In this document: one piece after another, positions 44,459 to 57,200 of the stretch
How positions within the stretch are numbered: position 1 is the first letter of the stretch
Layout: every line of letters starts with the position of its first letter
Assembly: GCA_030068075.1 (NCBI GenBank)
Contig: CM057826.1
Span: 117,390,746 to 117,454,745, forward strand
Source of the DNA: Paguma larvata
Taxonomy: Eukaryota > Chordata > Mammalia > Carnivora > Viverridae
DNA: 64,000 bases
Direction: 5' to 3'
Program-made: the position numbers and the translations under genes
The notes under the pieces: generated by a model
Databases searched by the model: none
The model's input: only the letters and a program-made list of their open reading frames with translations
Told to the model about the DNA's origin: nothing

Positions 44459-45292
44459 CTTTTTTATCTTTTTTTTTTTCAACAGATTTATTGAAATATA
44501 ATTCACAGACCATACAATTTTGTGGCTTTTATTATGTTTGCAGAGTTGTACAATCATCACATCTATTCTGGAACATTTTCCTCAGGCCTAAAAGAAATCC
44601 TATACTCCTTAGCCATTATGTCTCAAGCTCCCCAACCGCTTGAGCTCCCCCCCCCCCGCCCGCCGAGGTCCCCAAGCCTTTGGCAACCAATAGTCTAATT
44701 TCTGTCTTTATAGATTTGTCTATTCTGGATGGTTCACGTAAATGGAATCATACAATACGTGGTCCTTTGTAACTAGCTTCTTTCACTTAGAATGATGGTT
44801 TCAAAGTTCATCAATGTTGTAGCATGTATCAGTGTTTCATTCCATTTTCTTGCTGAATAATATTCCACTGTATGGATATAACACATTTTGTTTATTCATC
44901 ACTTTGGGTTGTTGAGTCATCTCAGTTGTTTCCACCTTTTGACTATTGTGAATAATGCTGCTATGAACATTGGTATAAAGTATCTGTTTGCATCCTGCTT
45001 TTAAATCTTTCGGGTATATATCTTGAAATGGGATTGGTAGATCATATGATGATTCTATATTTAACTTTTAGAAGGACACAAACTATTTTCAGGGCTGCTG
45101 CGTCATTTTACATTCCCACCAGTAATGTGTGAGGGTTCCAACTTCTCCCCATCCTCACCAATACTTGTTATTTATAGCCGTCCTAATGAGTGTGAACGGT
45201 ATCTCATTGTGGTTTTGATTTACATTTTCCTAATGGTTCATGATGTTGAGCATATTTTCATGTGCTTATTGTCCATTTATATATCTTCTTTT

Positions 45293-45500
45293 TTTAAAGA
45301 AGTTTATTTTTATCTATGTTTAATCATTTTTAAGAGAGAGCACGAGTGGAGGAGGGGCAGAGAGAAATGGGGACAGAGGATCTGAAGCAGGCTCTGTGCT
45401 GACAGCAGCCAGCCCAATGTGGGGCTTGAACTCAGGAACCATGAGATCATGACCTGAGCCAAAATCAGACACTCAACAGACTGAGTCACCCAGGCACCCC
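45293..45500 (-). mobile_element. CAN SINE in L1
   Basis: Ends GAGTCACCCAGGCACCCC. Confidence 0.92.
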
Positions 45501-45612
45501 TAGTTTATTTATTTATTTATTTTAAAGTAATCTCTATACCCAACATGGGGTCAAACTAACGACCACAAGGTCAAGTCACCTGCCCCTCTGACTAAGCCAG
45601 CCAGGTCCCCGC
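45501..45612 (-). mobile_element. short CAN SINE in L1
   Basis: (TTTA)n start, then CCCAACATGGGGTCAAACTA; ends AGCCAGCCAGGTCCCC. Confidence 0.87.
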
Positions 45613-45659
45613 CATTATTATATATTCTTTAGACAAATGTTTATTTGGATGCCTTGTCT

Positions 45660-45763
45660 ATTTTTTTTTTTTTTTAGTAAGCTCTTCACCTAATGTGGGA
45701 CTCGAACTCACCACCCTAAGATCAGGAGTCACATGATCACTGATTAAACCAGTCAGATGCCCC
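45660..45763 (-). mobile_element. short CAN SINE in L1
   Basis: 15-T start, AATGTGGGACTCGAACTCAC, ends AACCAGTCAGATGCCCC. Confidence 0.87.
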
Positions 45764-45945
45764 TTCCCTTGTATTTTTTTTTTGAGAGAGAGAGAGTGCA
45801 TGCCAGTGAGGGAGAGAAAGAGAATCCTAAGCAGGCTTCATGCCCAGTGTGGAACCTGACATAGGGCTTAATCCCATGACTGAGATGATGACCTGAGCCG
45901 AAATCAAGAGTCTGACACTCAACCCACCAAACCCCGCAGATGCCC
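45764..45945 (-). mobile_element. CAN SINE in L1
   Basis: GA-rich middle, ends CCCCGCAGATGCCCC. TTCCCTTG flanks both sides. Confidence 0.88.
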
Positions 45946-46599
45946 CTTCCCTTGCCTATTTTTAGATTGAGTTGTCTTCTTGTTATTGAGTTGTAAGAGT
46001 TCTTAATATATTCTAGATACAAGCCCCTTATCAGATACATAATTACATGTATTTTCTCCCATTCTGCAGATTGTTTTCACTTTCTAGATAGTGCCATTTG
46101 GAGAACAGAAGTTTTAAAATTTTGATGAGGTCTAACTTATTTTTTTATTTTGTTCCTTGTATTTTGGTATCATATCTAAGAAACCATTGCCAAATCCAAG
46201 GTCACCAGATGATGACCATCAGAGATGGTTTAGCTCTTACATTTAGGTTTTTGATGCATTTTGAGTTAATTACTGCATAAGGTTTGAGGCAGGGGTCCAA
46301 CTTCTTTCTTTGGCATGGAGATATACAGTTTTCCCAGAACCATTTGTTGAAAGGACTGTTTTTTCACCGTTGAATTGTCTTGGCATTCTCATCAAAAAGC
46401 ATTTGATGCTAAGTGTGAGTATGTGTTCCTAGACTGTCAATCCTATATGTATTTCCTTATGCAAGTATCATACTGTCTTGATTATAGTAACTTTGAAGTA
46501 ATTTAAAAATCAGACGTTGTGAGTCCTACAACTTGGTTCTTCATTTTCAAGATGCTTTGGCTGTTCTAGGTTGGCCTCTACTATTCTTACCCCAAAGGA

Positions 46600-47158
46600 C
46601 AAGGCCTCATCCATACTGCCTCTTCCAAAGTATTCATTATGTAGCCTACCACACTGATCCTCATCTTTTCCAACCTCACCTTGCCCTCTTCTCTCCCTCA
46701 CTCTTCCACTCTAGCTCTATGGGCCTTCTCAAACATTCTGAAGCCCTTCCTGCCTGAGGGCCTTTGCACTGATATTCCCTTGACCAAAAATGCTTTCATT
46801 CCCTTCTCTCCCTCTCCCCTATTCCCAAGGCTGACTTCTTGTCATTCAGGTCTCTGCTCAAATGTTATCTTCTCAGAGAGGCCCTTACTAACCCCCAATC
46901 TAAGGGAGTCACTCACCAAACCCTCCCTCTTTATTATGCTATCTTGTACTATTGTACTACTACTGTCTGAAATAGTCTTAAATATATATGATTGTATTTA
47001 TTTATTTGCTGTCTCCCCCTATTAGAGTGGAAACTCCAGGAAAGCAGAGATCTTATTTCACATTGAATTCCTGCACATACAATAGACTACACTGCCTGGC
47101 ATATAATAGACATTTAATACATATGTATTTTTTGAAGGAATGAATGAATAAATTGACC
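46600..47158 (+). repeat. LINE2 3' end
   Basis: Classic L2: GAGGGCCTTTGCACTGATAT, CAGGTCTCTGCTCAAATGTT, CACTGCCTGGCATATAATAG, ending GAAGGAATGAATGAATAAA. Confidence 0.92.
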
Positions 47159-47984
47159 AGTCACGCCCTAGACAGCTCCTATAATGGAATTCAGCACCAG
47201 GAAAAGAGATAAAAAGCAGCGAACTGGCTTCACACCAGGATTACTTTCCTTGTACTCACTTTCTTCTCTCATTTGCTACCAGTCGACAATTCTTCCCTTC
47301 TTATTCAAAGTTTTCTCCTAAATCCTCCTCCTAACATCTGTCTACATTTGAGCAGTAGATACAGACACAGTCCTACTTCCCCAGTCTCTGGTCTTGATTG
47401 CTCTCAGGAAAAATGACCAAAGATGTCTCTGACCATAGTATATATGGACAAGTACATACTCTGGTCCATTTGCAAAGACAAAAATGTAGAATGTTGGGAA
47501 ACATGAGGCAGTGGACAAGGGGATAGAAGGACGCGGAACTCAGAAGATAAGAACACAGAACCTCAGGGACAACCTAATACCCACAGAAGTGTGAAAGCCA
47601 TTGTCCCACAGCTACAGACTGGAGAAGAGGACCTATGTTACTGATATGGAGAGATTTTCCCTGGGGCTTAGGAGGCTCTAATAACCCTCTCTACAGCCCT
47701 GAGTTTTTCATCTAAACATCTTAAAAATATTATAGGCATCAATTAACCTTTATAAAACCCTAGAATCAGGATCTTGGCCCCATTTTACTGACAGAAAATT
47801 GAAGACTGTGGGTTAGAGCCAGGAAAGGAATATTTCAGGCTCATGTGGCCTGGACTGAGCAAGCTAAGGGCTAAGTTTGAAGCCAGAGCTCACCTCATAG
47901 TCTTTCCCTTATGACAGTGGTTCCCAATCTGGGGACTGTAGGACACTTAAATTCATGTCTGTGTTTACCATGTCTTGGAAGCAG
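47159..47984. repeat. unclassified, with an antisense MIR remnant near 47,750-47,890
   Basis: CCCCATTTTACTGACAGAAAATTGAAG matches the reversed MIR core. The rest shows no family and no gene. Confidence 0.5.
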
Positions 47985-48280
47985 ACAGATGATAATTTAT
48001 ATCATCTTATATATAAGCTTGTCATACAGGTCCCAGCTTAAAGATCCCCTACTCAGAGAGGTCTCCCCTCAACATCCATCTCCAGGAATCTTCTCTCAGT
48101 CCCTATCATGTTACCCTGTTTGATTTTCTTTCGTGTACTTGTCATTACTCAGATAATGTTATTTTTTGTTTATTTCCGTCCTTCAGGATAAACTCCATGA
48201 AGTTAGAATTTTTTTTCTGACAAGGCATTGTTGATGTTCAATAAGTATTTGTTGAATGTTTAAATAAATCTAAGTGGAGA
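47985..48280 (+). repeat. LINE2 3' end
   Basis: CTCAGAGAGGTCTCCCCTCA, TTCAATAAGTATTTGTTGAA in L2 order. Confidence 0.85.
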
Positions 48281-48339
48281 TGTTTTCAACATTATGTAGA
48301 TGCTGCTGAAATGAGTAAAATATATAATTATCTAAGTTT

Positions 48340-48557
48340 AAATTTTTTTTAATGTTTACTTTTGAGAGAGAGAGAGACAGAGGCAGAGCGTGAGCAGGAG
48401 AGGGACAGAGAGAGAGGTAGATACAGAGTCTGAAGCAGGCTCCAGGTTCTGAGCTGTTAGCACAGAGCCCGATGCGGGGCTCAAACTTAAGAACCCATGA
48501 GACTATGACCTGATCCGAAGTTGGATGCTTTACAGACTAAGCCACCCAGGCACCCCT
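48340..48557 (-). mobile_element. CAN SINE
   Basis: Ends AAGCCACCCAGGCACCCC. AATTATCTAAGTTTAAAT / AATTATCAAAGTTTAAAT flanks it. Confidence 0.95.
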
Positions 48558-48660
48558 ATAATTATCAAAGTTTAAATTATACTTTTGGTATATATTTCTC
48601 TCAATCAACAGGTACTCAGACTATAATATTAGAAGCCTTTTTAAAAAACATTTAAAAGAG

Positions 48661-48901
48661 CCGGGCGTCTATGTGGTTCAACCATTAAACATCTGACTTT
48701 GACTCAGGTCATGATCTCATGGTTAGTGAGTTCAAGTCCCACATGGGTGAGCTTCAGCCCCGCCGGGTGAGCCCTGCTTCTTTCTTTCTCTTCCTCTCTC
48801 TCTCTCTCTGCCTCTCACTCCTTTGTGTCCTCTCTCTCTCTCTCTCTCAAAAATAAAATAAATAAATAAATAATTTAAATTAAAAAATTTAAAAAACAGC
48901 A
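48661..48901 (+). mobile_element. CAN SINE
   Basis: Diverged head GCCGGGCGTCTATGTGGTTC; (TC)n, then a (AATA)n tail. AACATTTAAAA-type flanks. Confidence 0.9.
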
Positions 48902-48945
48902 TTTAAAAAAAAAGCATTAAAAAGAGCCATCAAAATTTCCACTTC

Positions 48946-49063
48946 TGGGGCACCTGACTGGCTCAGTCGGTGGAGCATGCGACTCTTGATCTCAGGGTTG
49001 TGAGTTTGAGCCCCAAATTGGGGGGAGAATTTTCTTAAAAATAAAATATTATAAAAAAAAAGA
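48946..49063 (+). mobile_element. short CAN SINE
   Basis: GGGGCACCTGACTGGCTCAG. AATTTCCACTTCTGG / AATTTCTACTTCTGG flanks it. Confidence 0.92.
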
Positions 49064-49149
49064 ATTTCTACTTCTGGTATTGTATAGTTTAAACTTTTTG
49101 AGTAGCCCTCCTGACCTAAAACAACTAAAATGCTAGGTGCTAGATTAAA

Positions 49150-49640
49150 TATAATTTTTAACTTTAAAATTCATAGATGAACTGACATACACAAATGCTC
49201 TTTCTATCATTACTGTTAATTTCACTTCTAGGTATATACTCTGAAGAAATTCTTGTACTTGAAGAAGACATTTTATATACTCTCTTGTATGTATGGTATC
49301 TTTTTCAGATTATAAGGTTATTCATTCTATGCAGGTTACAAAAAGAATGAGGTAGATAAAGAGATGTATGTACGGACATGGGGAAAATATCCAACTCACA
49401 TTAAGTGACAAACATGTAGAATTCAACAGTGTAATCCCATTTTAATAAAAATATTAATGTGTCCCTTGAAATAAATCTGAACAATATACACTAAAACGTG
49501 AACACTGGTTACCACTGGCATGGTTTTCATTTCAAAATTATGTGTCTTTGGTGTTTTGGTATTTTGCAATAACCTCATTTACTGTTGTGGTCAAAAATCA
49601 GTAACGATTATTTTTTTATATGTATAAAACACTGTTTTAA
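49150..49640 (+). mobile_element. old L1 3' UTR fragment
   Basis: ACTTCTAGGTATATACTCTG and GGTTACCACTGGCATGGTTT fit an old L1 end; heavily diverged. Confidence 0.5.
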
Positions 49641-50234
49641 GTAGAGAAATAATTTTTTCTGGGAAGTTTTCTTTCCGCTTTTGCAAACTGAAGAGAGTTT
49701 GCTGAAGACCCCTGATTCTGTACAAGAGAATTTTCAAGGACAGAAAGTTTAAAAGGCGAAGGGTTTCCAGGTCCCTTTAATGGGGTAGAGAGTGAATGGG
49801 CCCTCGTCAGTCCTCAGGGCTTACCGGCAAACCTGCCTGTTCCCTGCCACTCTCTGTCCCTGCTCAAGAGGGCAATAGAAATCTTGGCCAGCTGCCCTCC
49901 AGTCCTGCCCCATTGTTTCCAGACGATGGAGCATCTGGTTGTTAAGCCAAAAACCAACAATGTCCTGACTTCCTGAGTAAACACCTGTGAACGAAGAGAA
50001 GACATAGTTGAGTCAGAGCAAGTGCTCAGGGGCACATGAGGGCAAAGAATAGGGCAAAGGAGTTGGTAGAGGGTAAGGAAAAATCAGATCTCGTTCTGGG
50101 CTCGCCGCTGAATTTCCCTTTCTCCTTCTGATCTCTAGAATTTTCCATTGCAAATGGTGGGGCTTCTTGGGTTCTAGAGCTTGGAAAAGCATGGATAGAA
50201 GGGAATTCTAAGGCCCCAAAGAGAAATTCAGCTT
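49641..50234. other. intergenic, nothing recognised
   Basis: An ATTAAA lies on the minus strand at 49,776-49,781, but too far from the SLC4A9 stop, with an L2 between, to be claimed as its poly(A) signal. Confidence 0.3.
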
Positions 50235-50580
50235 ATCACAGGGGAAAAACACAAGGCTTTTGCACATGCCGCACCCTCTGCCTAGAACAGTTCCCTCCAT
50301 CTTATCCTGGGTAGCTTCTATTCATTCTTCATATTTCAAGTTATGCACCACTTCCGTTTCTCCAACTCCCACCACCCCACCTTCACCACCCTCCAAGAAG
50401 GGCTTAGAGGCCTCTCTGCTCCCACAGGTGGTGCTTCCCTTAGCCAGCTTTATCCCACTCCCACATTGCCTGTTGGTCTTTCCCAGTGGAATTTCAACTG
50501 ACAAGGTTAGGGACCATGATTATCTTACTCACCCCTGTCTCTCTAGTATCTAAATTCTCCTTAAGTACAGTACTCATAAA
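50235..50580 (+). repeat. LINE2 3' end
   Basis: AAGGCTTTTGCACATGCCGC, CACCCCTGTCTCTCTAGTAT; diverged L2. Confidence 0.75.
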
Positions 50581-51109
50581 ATGTTTTGATAAGTGGAGGA
50601 GTAAAAATGGAAGGAATGGCAAAGTGGGCAAGTGACAGAATCCCTCCACTTGTCTGGAGTATGGTTCTCAGCAGCATAAGGAAGTGGCCTCCAGGGCAAA
50701 GGAAAGCAGCAGGGACCTTTATCTTCCCTTCCTCTCCTCCCCACTCCCTACATTCTTTCATCATCTTACCCCCTGTACCTCACCCCCCACTCCCCATCTC
50801 TATATCCAATTCGGTGTGAGCATGAGCTCCCTCTACTGGCCAGACTTCAGTGCCGCAGGGAACCAAGCTGCAGGGAGCCAACCCTGGCTCATTTGATTCT
50901 CCCTTTGGAGAAACGGGTCTCTTCCCTCCCCTACTTTGGGGTTCGTGAGGGTCTGGAACATGAAGGGAAAACAGAGCTAGCCAGCACACTGGAACTTTCC
51001 AAGGTCTGAGCCCACACTTCCCCATCCTCGACTCTAGGGACACTTTGCTCATTTCCTTACCTCAGGCTCAGTTTCCTGGAATCTTACTCCTAAATTCCTC
51101 CGACTCCAC
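50581..51109. other. 3' flank of SLC4A9
   Basis: Should contain the 3' UTR (minus strand, left of 51,110). No AATAAA seen. Pyrimidine-rich plus-strand frames of about 70 codons are not credible genes. Confidence 0.4.
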
Positions 51110-51163
51110 CTAATTCACAGAGATGTTGATTTCTGGAGCCTTTGGCTGATACATCAGTTCTGA
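51110..51163 (-). CDS. SLC4A9: SLC4A9 exon 21 (C-terminus and stop)
   Basis: Seventeen codons, [17 protein letters not shown], then TAG at 51112-51110. Acceptor TTTTTTCCACAG|TCA. The tail matches the human end as I remember it. No convincing AATAAA follows within about 1 kb, so the 3' end of the transcript is unplaced. Confidence 0.95.
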   Translation of the reverse strand, partial: SELMYQPKAPEINISVN

Positions 51164-54100
51164 CTGTGGAAAAAAGATCCCAAGATGAGTTGGGAATAGA
51201 CAGAGACAGAGCAGAGAGAGATAGGGACCCAGAAAGTGAAAGTAGATAAACTCACATTGAGACAATGATCAGGGTTGAAAAAGCCCATCAAAGCTGTCCT
51301 CAGACTTTTCCAATCCCATGGATTCCTAAGTCAGGGACCCTGCCCTATAAAGAAAGATTTCCCTCACTCCTTCAGTGTACCTGTGCCAGTGAGGAGCTAA
51401 GGGGAGTGACTGTGTTCAGGCTTAATAGAAATATTAGACTTTAGGGATAATTCCTGGACAAGAAGGCCCTTCCCCACCCCTGTCCCCTTCTCCTGAGAGG
51501 GCCCATTCTGGGGCTCACATCTTCACTGTCACCACTAAGTGAGTACTCTGGCTCCAGCCCCTTCTCAGGGATGTTCCTTTCCTTCTCTGGCATCAACTCA
51601 TCCAACCAAAGGAGTTCCTGTGGTGAGAAGACCCGCTCCAATGCCTTTCGGACCCCCACCAGGCCCAGCAACTGCAGGGATAAAAACAAAACCCAGGGCT
51701 GTCACAGCAATAGCAGTAGAAACGCGAACGACAGTAATGTTTGTTGAGCACTTCCTAAGTACTAGACACTGTGTTTCACTTAATGCTAACATATTCCTAC
51801 GAGGTAGATATAATTGTTCCCATTGTACAGAGAAAGAAACTGAGGCCTCAAGAGTTTAGAAACTTCTCAGAAGTCACACAGCTGGGGTGCGGTCGGTCCT
51901 ACTACAAAGCCTATAGGTCTTAACTTCCTCAGGGGGTAAAAATAAGGCCGGAAGCCACCTGTGTCATCACCTCACTGAGTAAATGAAAGTGCCAGTATTG
52001 CCTCTCCTAGGGCCTCAGTTTTCTTTCGGACTTTATATCCCTACCTATGATAGATCAGCCCAAGGAGAGTAGAAAATTGAAGTTGAATCAGGTATCCCAA
52101 GACTAGCCTATCTGTAGGCATCTCTTGGCCATCTTTCTTTGTCCTAAAACTCCCAACCAGGCAGAGCCAGGGCAAATGAGAGGGGGCAAGTCTTCCTCCT
52201 GTGGAGGCTTTGGCCACCCTCCCAGGCTCAGAGTCTCCCAAGAACCCCAGGACATTACCCAACCTTGCCCCAAGTCACCATGAGGGGGAAGATGATGGCC
52301 GCAGGAGTCGATTTGATTATCCAAAGCAGACCCAGGCAGGCAAGCTGGATGGCTGTGAAGAGGTGGACCCTGCTCAGAGGCACATGTCGCAAGAGCAGGA
52401 GGTCTGGCTGGTGTTTTGCTGGCATCAGCAGTAGCTGTACCCTCTTTGTGAACTAGGGGAGTAAGGGGAGGAGGAGAGCAGGGTGTTCAGCCTGGAGGGC
52501 GTCACTGCCGGCTGTCCAAGTCCAGCATGAGCGGGAAGTCAGAAGGCTCCCTTGGCGCCCTCCCCATTCAGAGAATGGCAGCAGAGTGAGTTCCTAAGCC
52601 CAGGAGAGACAGGAAGAGGATAGGAGAGGACTTGGCAAGTATTAGCAGAAGGTGCCAACAGGAAAGAAGAGGAGGAGGGAGATGGCTTGGTGATTCTAAT
52701 GGGCCCACCTGGATGCTGCTCATCGCCGCCACTCCCATGTACAGGAAGATGCCGTAGAGCACAGGCATCGGGATGAACTGGGAGAAGAAAGGAGAGAGCT
52801 GGCAAAGGAGCTCACTTCTGCTCGCTGCCCAGATCCACACTCCCCCACCCCCCTCTCCCCAGCCTTAGGCTCCAACCCCAGCCTCCAGCATCCACATCTA
52901 ACCGACCCAGGTCTTTCTCTTCCTTGCCCACTTTGCATGCGTGATACGGAAGCTTCAGACAGTCAGATGAGGTAAATTCTGTAATTTCCATTGCACAAAA
53001 GGGGGAATTGGATTTCAGAGAGATTAAGTTAACTCGTCCACTCCCTGGCCTACTTCTCCAATCTTGTCTATCACGTTCCTCTCTGTTCTCTCTGTTCCTG
53101 CTGTATGGCTTCCTTTCCTTCCCTCGATATGCCCAAGTTTATTTCTACCCCTCGTAAGGCCTATGCTTTGCTTTGCTATTCCCCTCCACCTAAAATGCTC
53201 TTCCTTGACTTCCTTCTCACTACTCGGGCTTCTCACTGGTCATCTCTTCTTCACACCCCAGAAAGGTCTGACTTGTCAATCTAAAGTAGACCCCTAGCAC
53301 TCTTAATCACCTTACCTTCTTATATTTTTCATTAAAAGTAATCACTATCTGAAATTATCTCATTTTATTGTTTTAATTATTTATTTATTATTATTATTTT
53401 TTTTGGTCTCTTCTCACCAGATTGGAAGCAGTGATGGTCTCTTTTGATCACCACTATCCTCAGTCTTTGGAACAGGGCCTAGCGTATGGTTTATGCTCAG
53501 CAAATATCTGCTGAATGAGAGTCACCTAGTTAGCAAGCAGCTGATCCGGTCTATCTGGCTCTTTCAACTACTCCACTCTCACCCAGCCTCCATGACCTTT
53601 CCCTCCCCAAACCTTTCCTCACTGGTGACTCTTGTATGCCATTCTCCATGTCCTTCCCTTAGCTTGTTGAACCTTTTTATGATTCCTTCTTACTTAATTT
53701 TTGTTCATGTGTGTATGTTGCTGATCGGGGCTTGGCTCCCTATCTCTTTTCAATACTCCTGTCTCCCCTTCCTCCTCCCAGCTCCTCCCAAGTGCCTAGC
53801 GGAGTCTTGCACACGGCAGGTGTTCTACAAACATCTGATAAGGGAGAAGTGAAGGGTTTTTTTTCTCAAGGTTTTTCTGGGATGTGATGATCACACTCTT
53901 AGTCTAAGGTTTGTTGAGAGGCTGGAGCAAGGCTACCAGAACACTTGGCCCGTAGTCGGGATGGTAGCGTGCCCACACCCTGCTCCACAGGGTAGAAAAC
54001 CCATTGGGTAAGAGTTTGGATTCTCAGATAGATCTGAGAAACTAGCTCTTTTGGTGATCTTTTTTGTAAGCTACTTAATCTCTTTAAACTTCAGTTTCCA

Positions 54101-54241
54101 TGGGGTACCTGAGTGGTTAAGCATCCGACTCTTGATTTCAATCGGGTCATGATGTCATGCTTGTGAGATCCAGCCCTGCATCACACTCTGTGCTAGGCGT
54201 TGAACCTACTTGAGATTCTCTCTCCCTCTCTGTCTCCCCTG

Positions 54242-54272
<31 letters not shown>

Positions 54273-57200
54273 AGAACAAATTTCAGTTTCCTCATTGGTG
54301 AAATATGATCGTCTCTCAGGGTTGATGTGACGATCAAATAAGACCAAGTATAGAGAAAACTTAACACAGTGCCTGGTGCTCAGTAAGTATTTAGCCAGTG
54401 TCAGCTCTTGCTGTATTTATTATTATCACCTTCAGGACCGGTGCCAGAAAGATAGAGGTTCCCGTGAGGATGAACACCACCAGGCCTGTCAGCCTCTGCT
54501 CCCTGTGGGGCACGGGAAGAGTTAGGTAGGGTCTGGGAGAGCCCCCAAGATGCCCGGCTTGGAGATGCTGACCGGACACCACTACTGGAAGGAGGGAAGT
54601 GGAGGCAGCCCCCAGTAGTTGCCTGGCAGGGAGGGAGCCTTAACCTTCTGTGCAAAATTGGTGGAAAGTAAGAAGCAGGGCACTTGAGCTTGGATGGTCC
54701 AGGCCTTTCCATCAGCTCAAGCTCATAGTTGCTCTTTGTTTATATTTTTTATTTTGATGGAAAGTTAGCAATTTTTACACTGCCATAAAAACTTTAATTT
54801 CACAGTTTCAAAGTTGATTTCACGAGCTTTCCAGATCGTATTTCCAACATTTACAAAATTGCTTTTGTGACAGTAAGTTTGTGACATCAGTGAGGTACTC
54901 CTGCGTTGAGCGGGGGTTGTTAGGTGGCACCTCACCCTCGCTTGGCCCTGGCTGCCTCCACCTTTGTATCCATGAGGCTCCTCCCAAGGGCTCTCCCAAA
55001 CCCGTGGCCAGAGAAGAGGAAAGATCTGACGCGCCCATCTCAGCCCAGAACCTACCCATTCACCCCGCTGCAGGGCTCATGGAGCAGTGAGAGAGCCCTC
55101 TGGAGGCTTAGAATTTAAGCCGTCCAAATCACTCGTCCTACACCACCTTACTGACCATCTCTCACTCTAGCCTCCTCAATATTGGCCTCACCTGATGCCC
55201 AGGAAGCTTCGGGGCTCCCCCAGGGCACAAGCTCTGCTCTCTCTCCGAAGACTGTCCATGTGGGCCAGGGAGATGACCGTGGCCGAGACATACCAGGGCA
55301 GCCCGAGCGCTGACGTGAGCAGCGTTAGCACAGCCACACAGAAGAGGTCCAGGTGGAAGCCAGCTCCCTTCTGCAAGTGGTGGTGGAGCATCGAGGACGA
55401 AACTGAGCCAGACCTGGGCTGTCTGTCCTCTGGAGTGGGAGAGGGAGGGCCTGGACCCCACCCTGGAGTTTCTGTCCCTTGGTCTAGGGGCCTGTGGTCC
55501 TACCCCGCAGGCCTTACCCGCAGTTTATATTCGGCACGGTTGAGGATGACCGCTGTGATCTGCTGGTCCATGAAGATGAGGATAGACAGCAGCAGAGCAG
55601 GGAGGGCAGCTGCCACACTCAGCCACCAGGGGTTGGCTCCAAAAGGTGACACCAGCCATCCACGCCCAGGGAGTGTGGGCTGGGAGAAGGTGTTCCATAG
55701 ACAAGTTAGAAAGGGTCTCCCAAGAGCACCTCACCTGCATACCCCAGCTTTGGCATTCTTCCAGAACCTCCCAACCCCCCTCCTCCAGTTCTAAGACCCT
55801 GGGTGGCAGGTGGGAGCAGTATGTGTGCATGCACAACTGGTTCAAAGCATCCCGGTGCCTTAAAAGAGGGCAGAAGAAGGGGGACTGGCCTTGGGGTTGG
55901 GCTGGATTCAGGCGCTCTAGACTTTGGTTCTCAGGGGCCCTCCCTCCCTGCAAGGGGAGGAGATGGTGAGTGAGGCCTCCCCATACTTCTTGATGTACAG
56001 AGCCCTCCTCCCTAGGCCTCCTCCTCCTCCTCCCCCCCCCCACCAACTAGGGTGGGGCCACTCAGGCTCAGACCTGCCTTCATCTGGGGCCAGGGCAGGG
56101 CTGGGTGTGTCTGCGTCTGCTCTGATTATAAGCGTCTGTGTGGGGGAGGGGACTCCAGTTGCCATCTCAGATTCTGAGCCCCTGAGGCTACTCCAGTTGG
56201 AGTCCCCTTGCTCTCCTGTCCTGGCAGAAGCTGGAGAGGAGGTCTCCAAAAGTCTAGGTGCTAAGTCAGTGCTAAGCCTTGTCCTGTGCGCTGCCATGCC
56301 CTTGGGAGGGAACTCTAGCTTTAGCAGATCAGAGCCAGCACACAGGGGTGCAAAGAAGAGAGTGTGGAGTAGTAGACTTGGTAGGGCCAACCTATGACAA
56401 CAAGAAGTAACATTTTTTGAGGTCTTGGTATGTCCCAGATGAATGAATTACACTCAGCTTCTGTGAACCTCAGAACAACTTATAGAGGAGCAGCTATTGT
56501 TATTTATTATTTCCCTTTTACAGATAAATAAATTGAGGCTCACTGATGAGAACTGTGGGTTGACTTGCCTAAGGTCACAGAGCTAGGAAGTGGCAGAACT
56601 GGATCTCAAGCCCAGGGCTGGCTGACTAGAACCCAACCTCTTAACCCCTAATTTATAACAATAACTACCATGTCTTCTGTACCCACTGTGTTGGCAGCAA
56701 TACCTCATTAATCCTCACAACAACTCTGTGAGGTCATTATTATTATTATTGTTTGTATTTTATGAGCGAGGAAATGGAAGCTCACAGGAAAAAAAAGCAT
56801 GGTATCCATTCATCTTCCTCCTCTGAGGTCCCGTCTGCTGGCCCTGCTCTCCCCTCTGTCCTACACTCCCAGCTCTCACCTTGAACTCTCTGGGCACCGT
56901 GAGCTTTGGTGTGGCTAGACCCAGGAAGGAATCGAGGCCACAGCCCAGCAGCATGGCCAGGACTGAGGAGAAGTCACCGAGCACTTTGCGCACCTGGCCA
57001 CACAGTGGACACTCAGTCAGGTTCAGACCCGCCAGGCCCCTCCTTCTTCACCCTTTCCCATTCATAGACAGGGCCCAAGGCCAAGTACTCTCCCACAGAC
57101 AGAGGTAACACTCACCACAGAGGGGAAGAAGCGGCTTGTCTTTACATGCTTGAGGGCCGTGGCTAAGAGGAAAGAGGTAAGGAAGAGGAGGACGGAGAAG

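Larger units (their letters stand above)
44459..46575 (-). mobile_element. L1 3' half, cut by four SINEs
   Basis: Antisense L1: TTTATTGAAATATAATTCAC, CTGAATAATATTCCACTGTA, TTCCCACCAGTAATGTGTGA, then beyond the SINEs TATCAGATACATAATTACAT and TTTGTTGAAAGGACTG. Over 1.5 kb of L1 remains. Inactive. Confidence 0.88.

Noticed and set aside
49776..49781. ATTAAA as the SLC4A9 poly(A) signal
   Set aside because: 1.3 kb beyond the stop with a LINE2 in between and no supporting downstream element.
1..50000. CRISPR-like spaced repeats
   Set aside because: The repeated units are dispersed SINEs in both orientations with their own duplications; there is no regular spacing.
49814..50035. Minus-strand 73-codon frame as an extra SLC4A9 3' exon
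   Set aside because: No similarity to SLC4 tails, and the gene already ends with the conserved EINISVN-stop.
55195..55794. 199-codon plus-strand frame
   Set aside because: Antisense to SLC4A9 exons 15 and 16; GC-driven openness.
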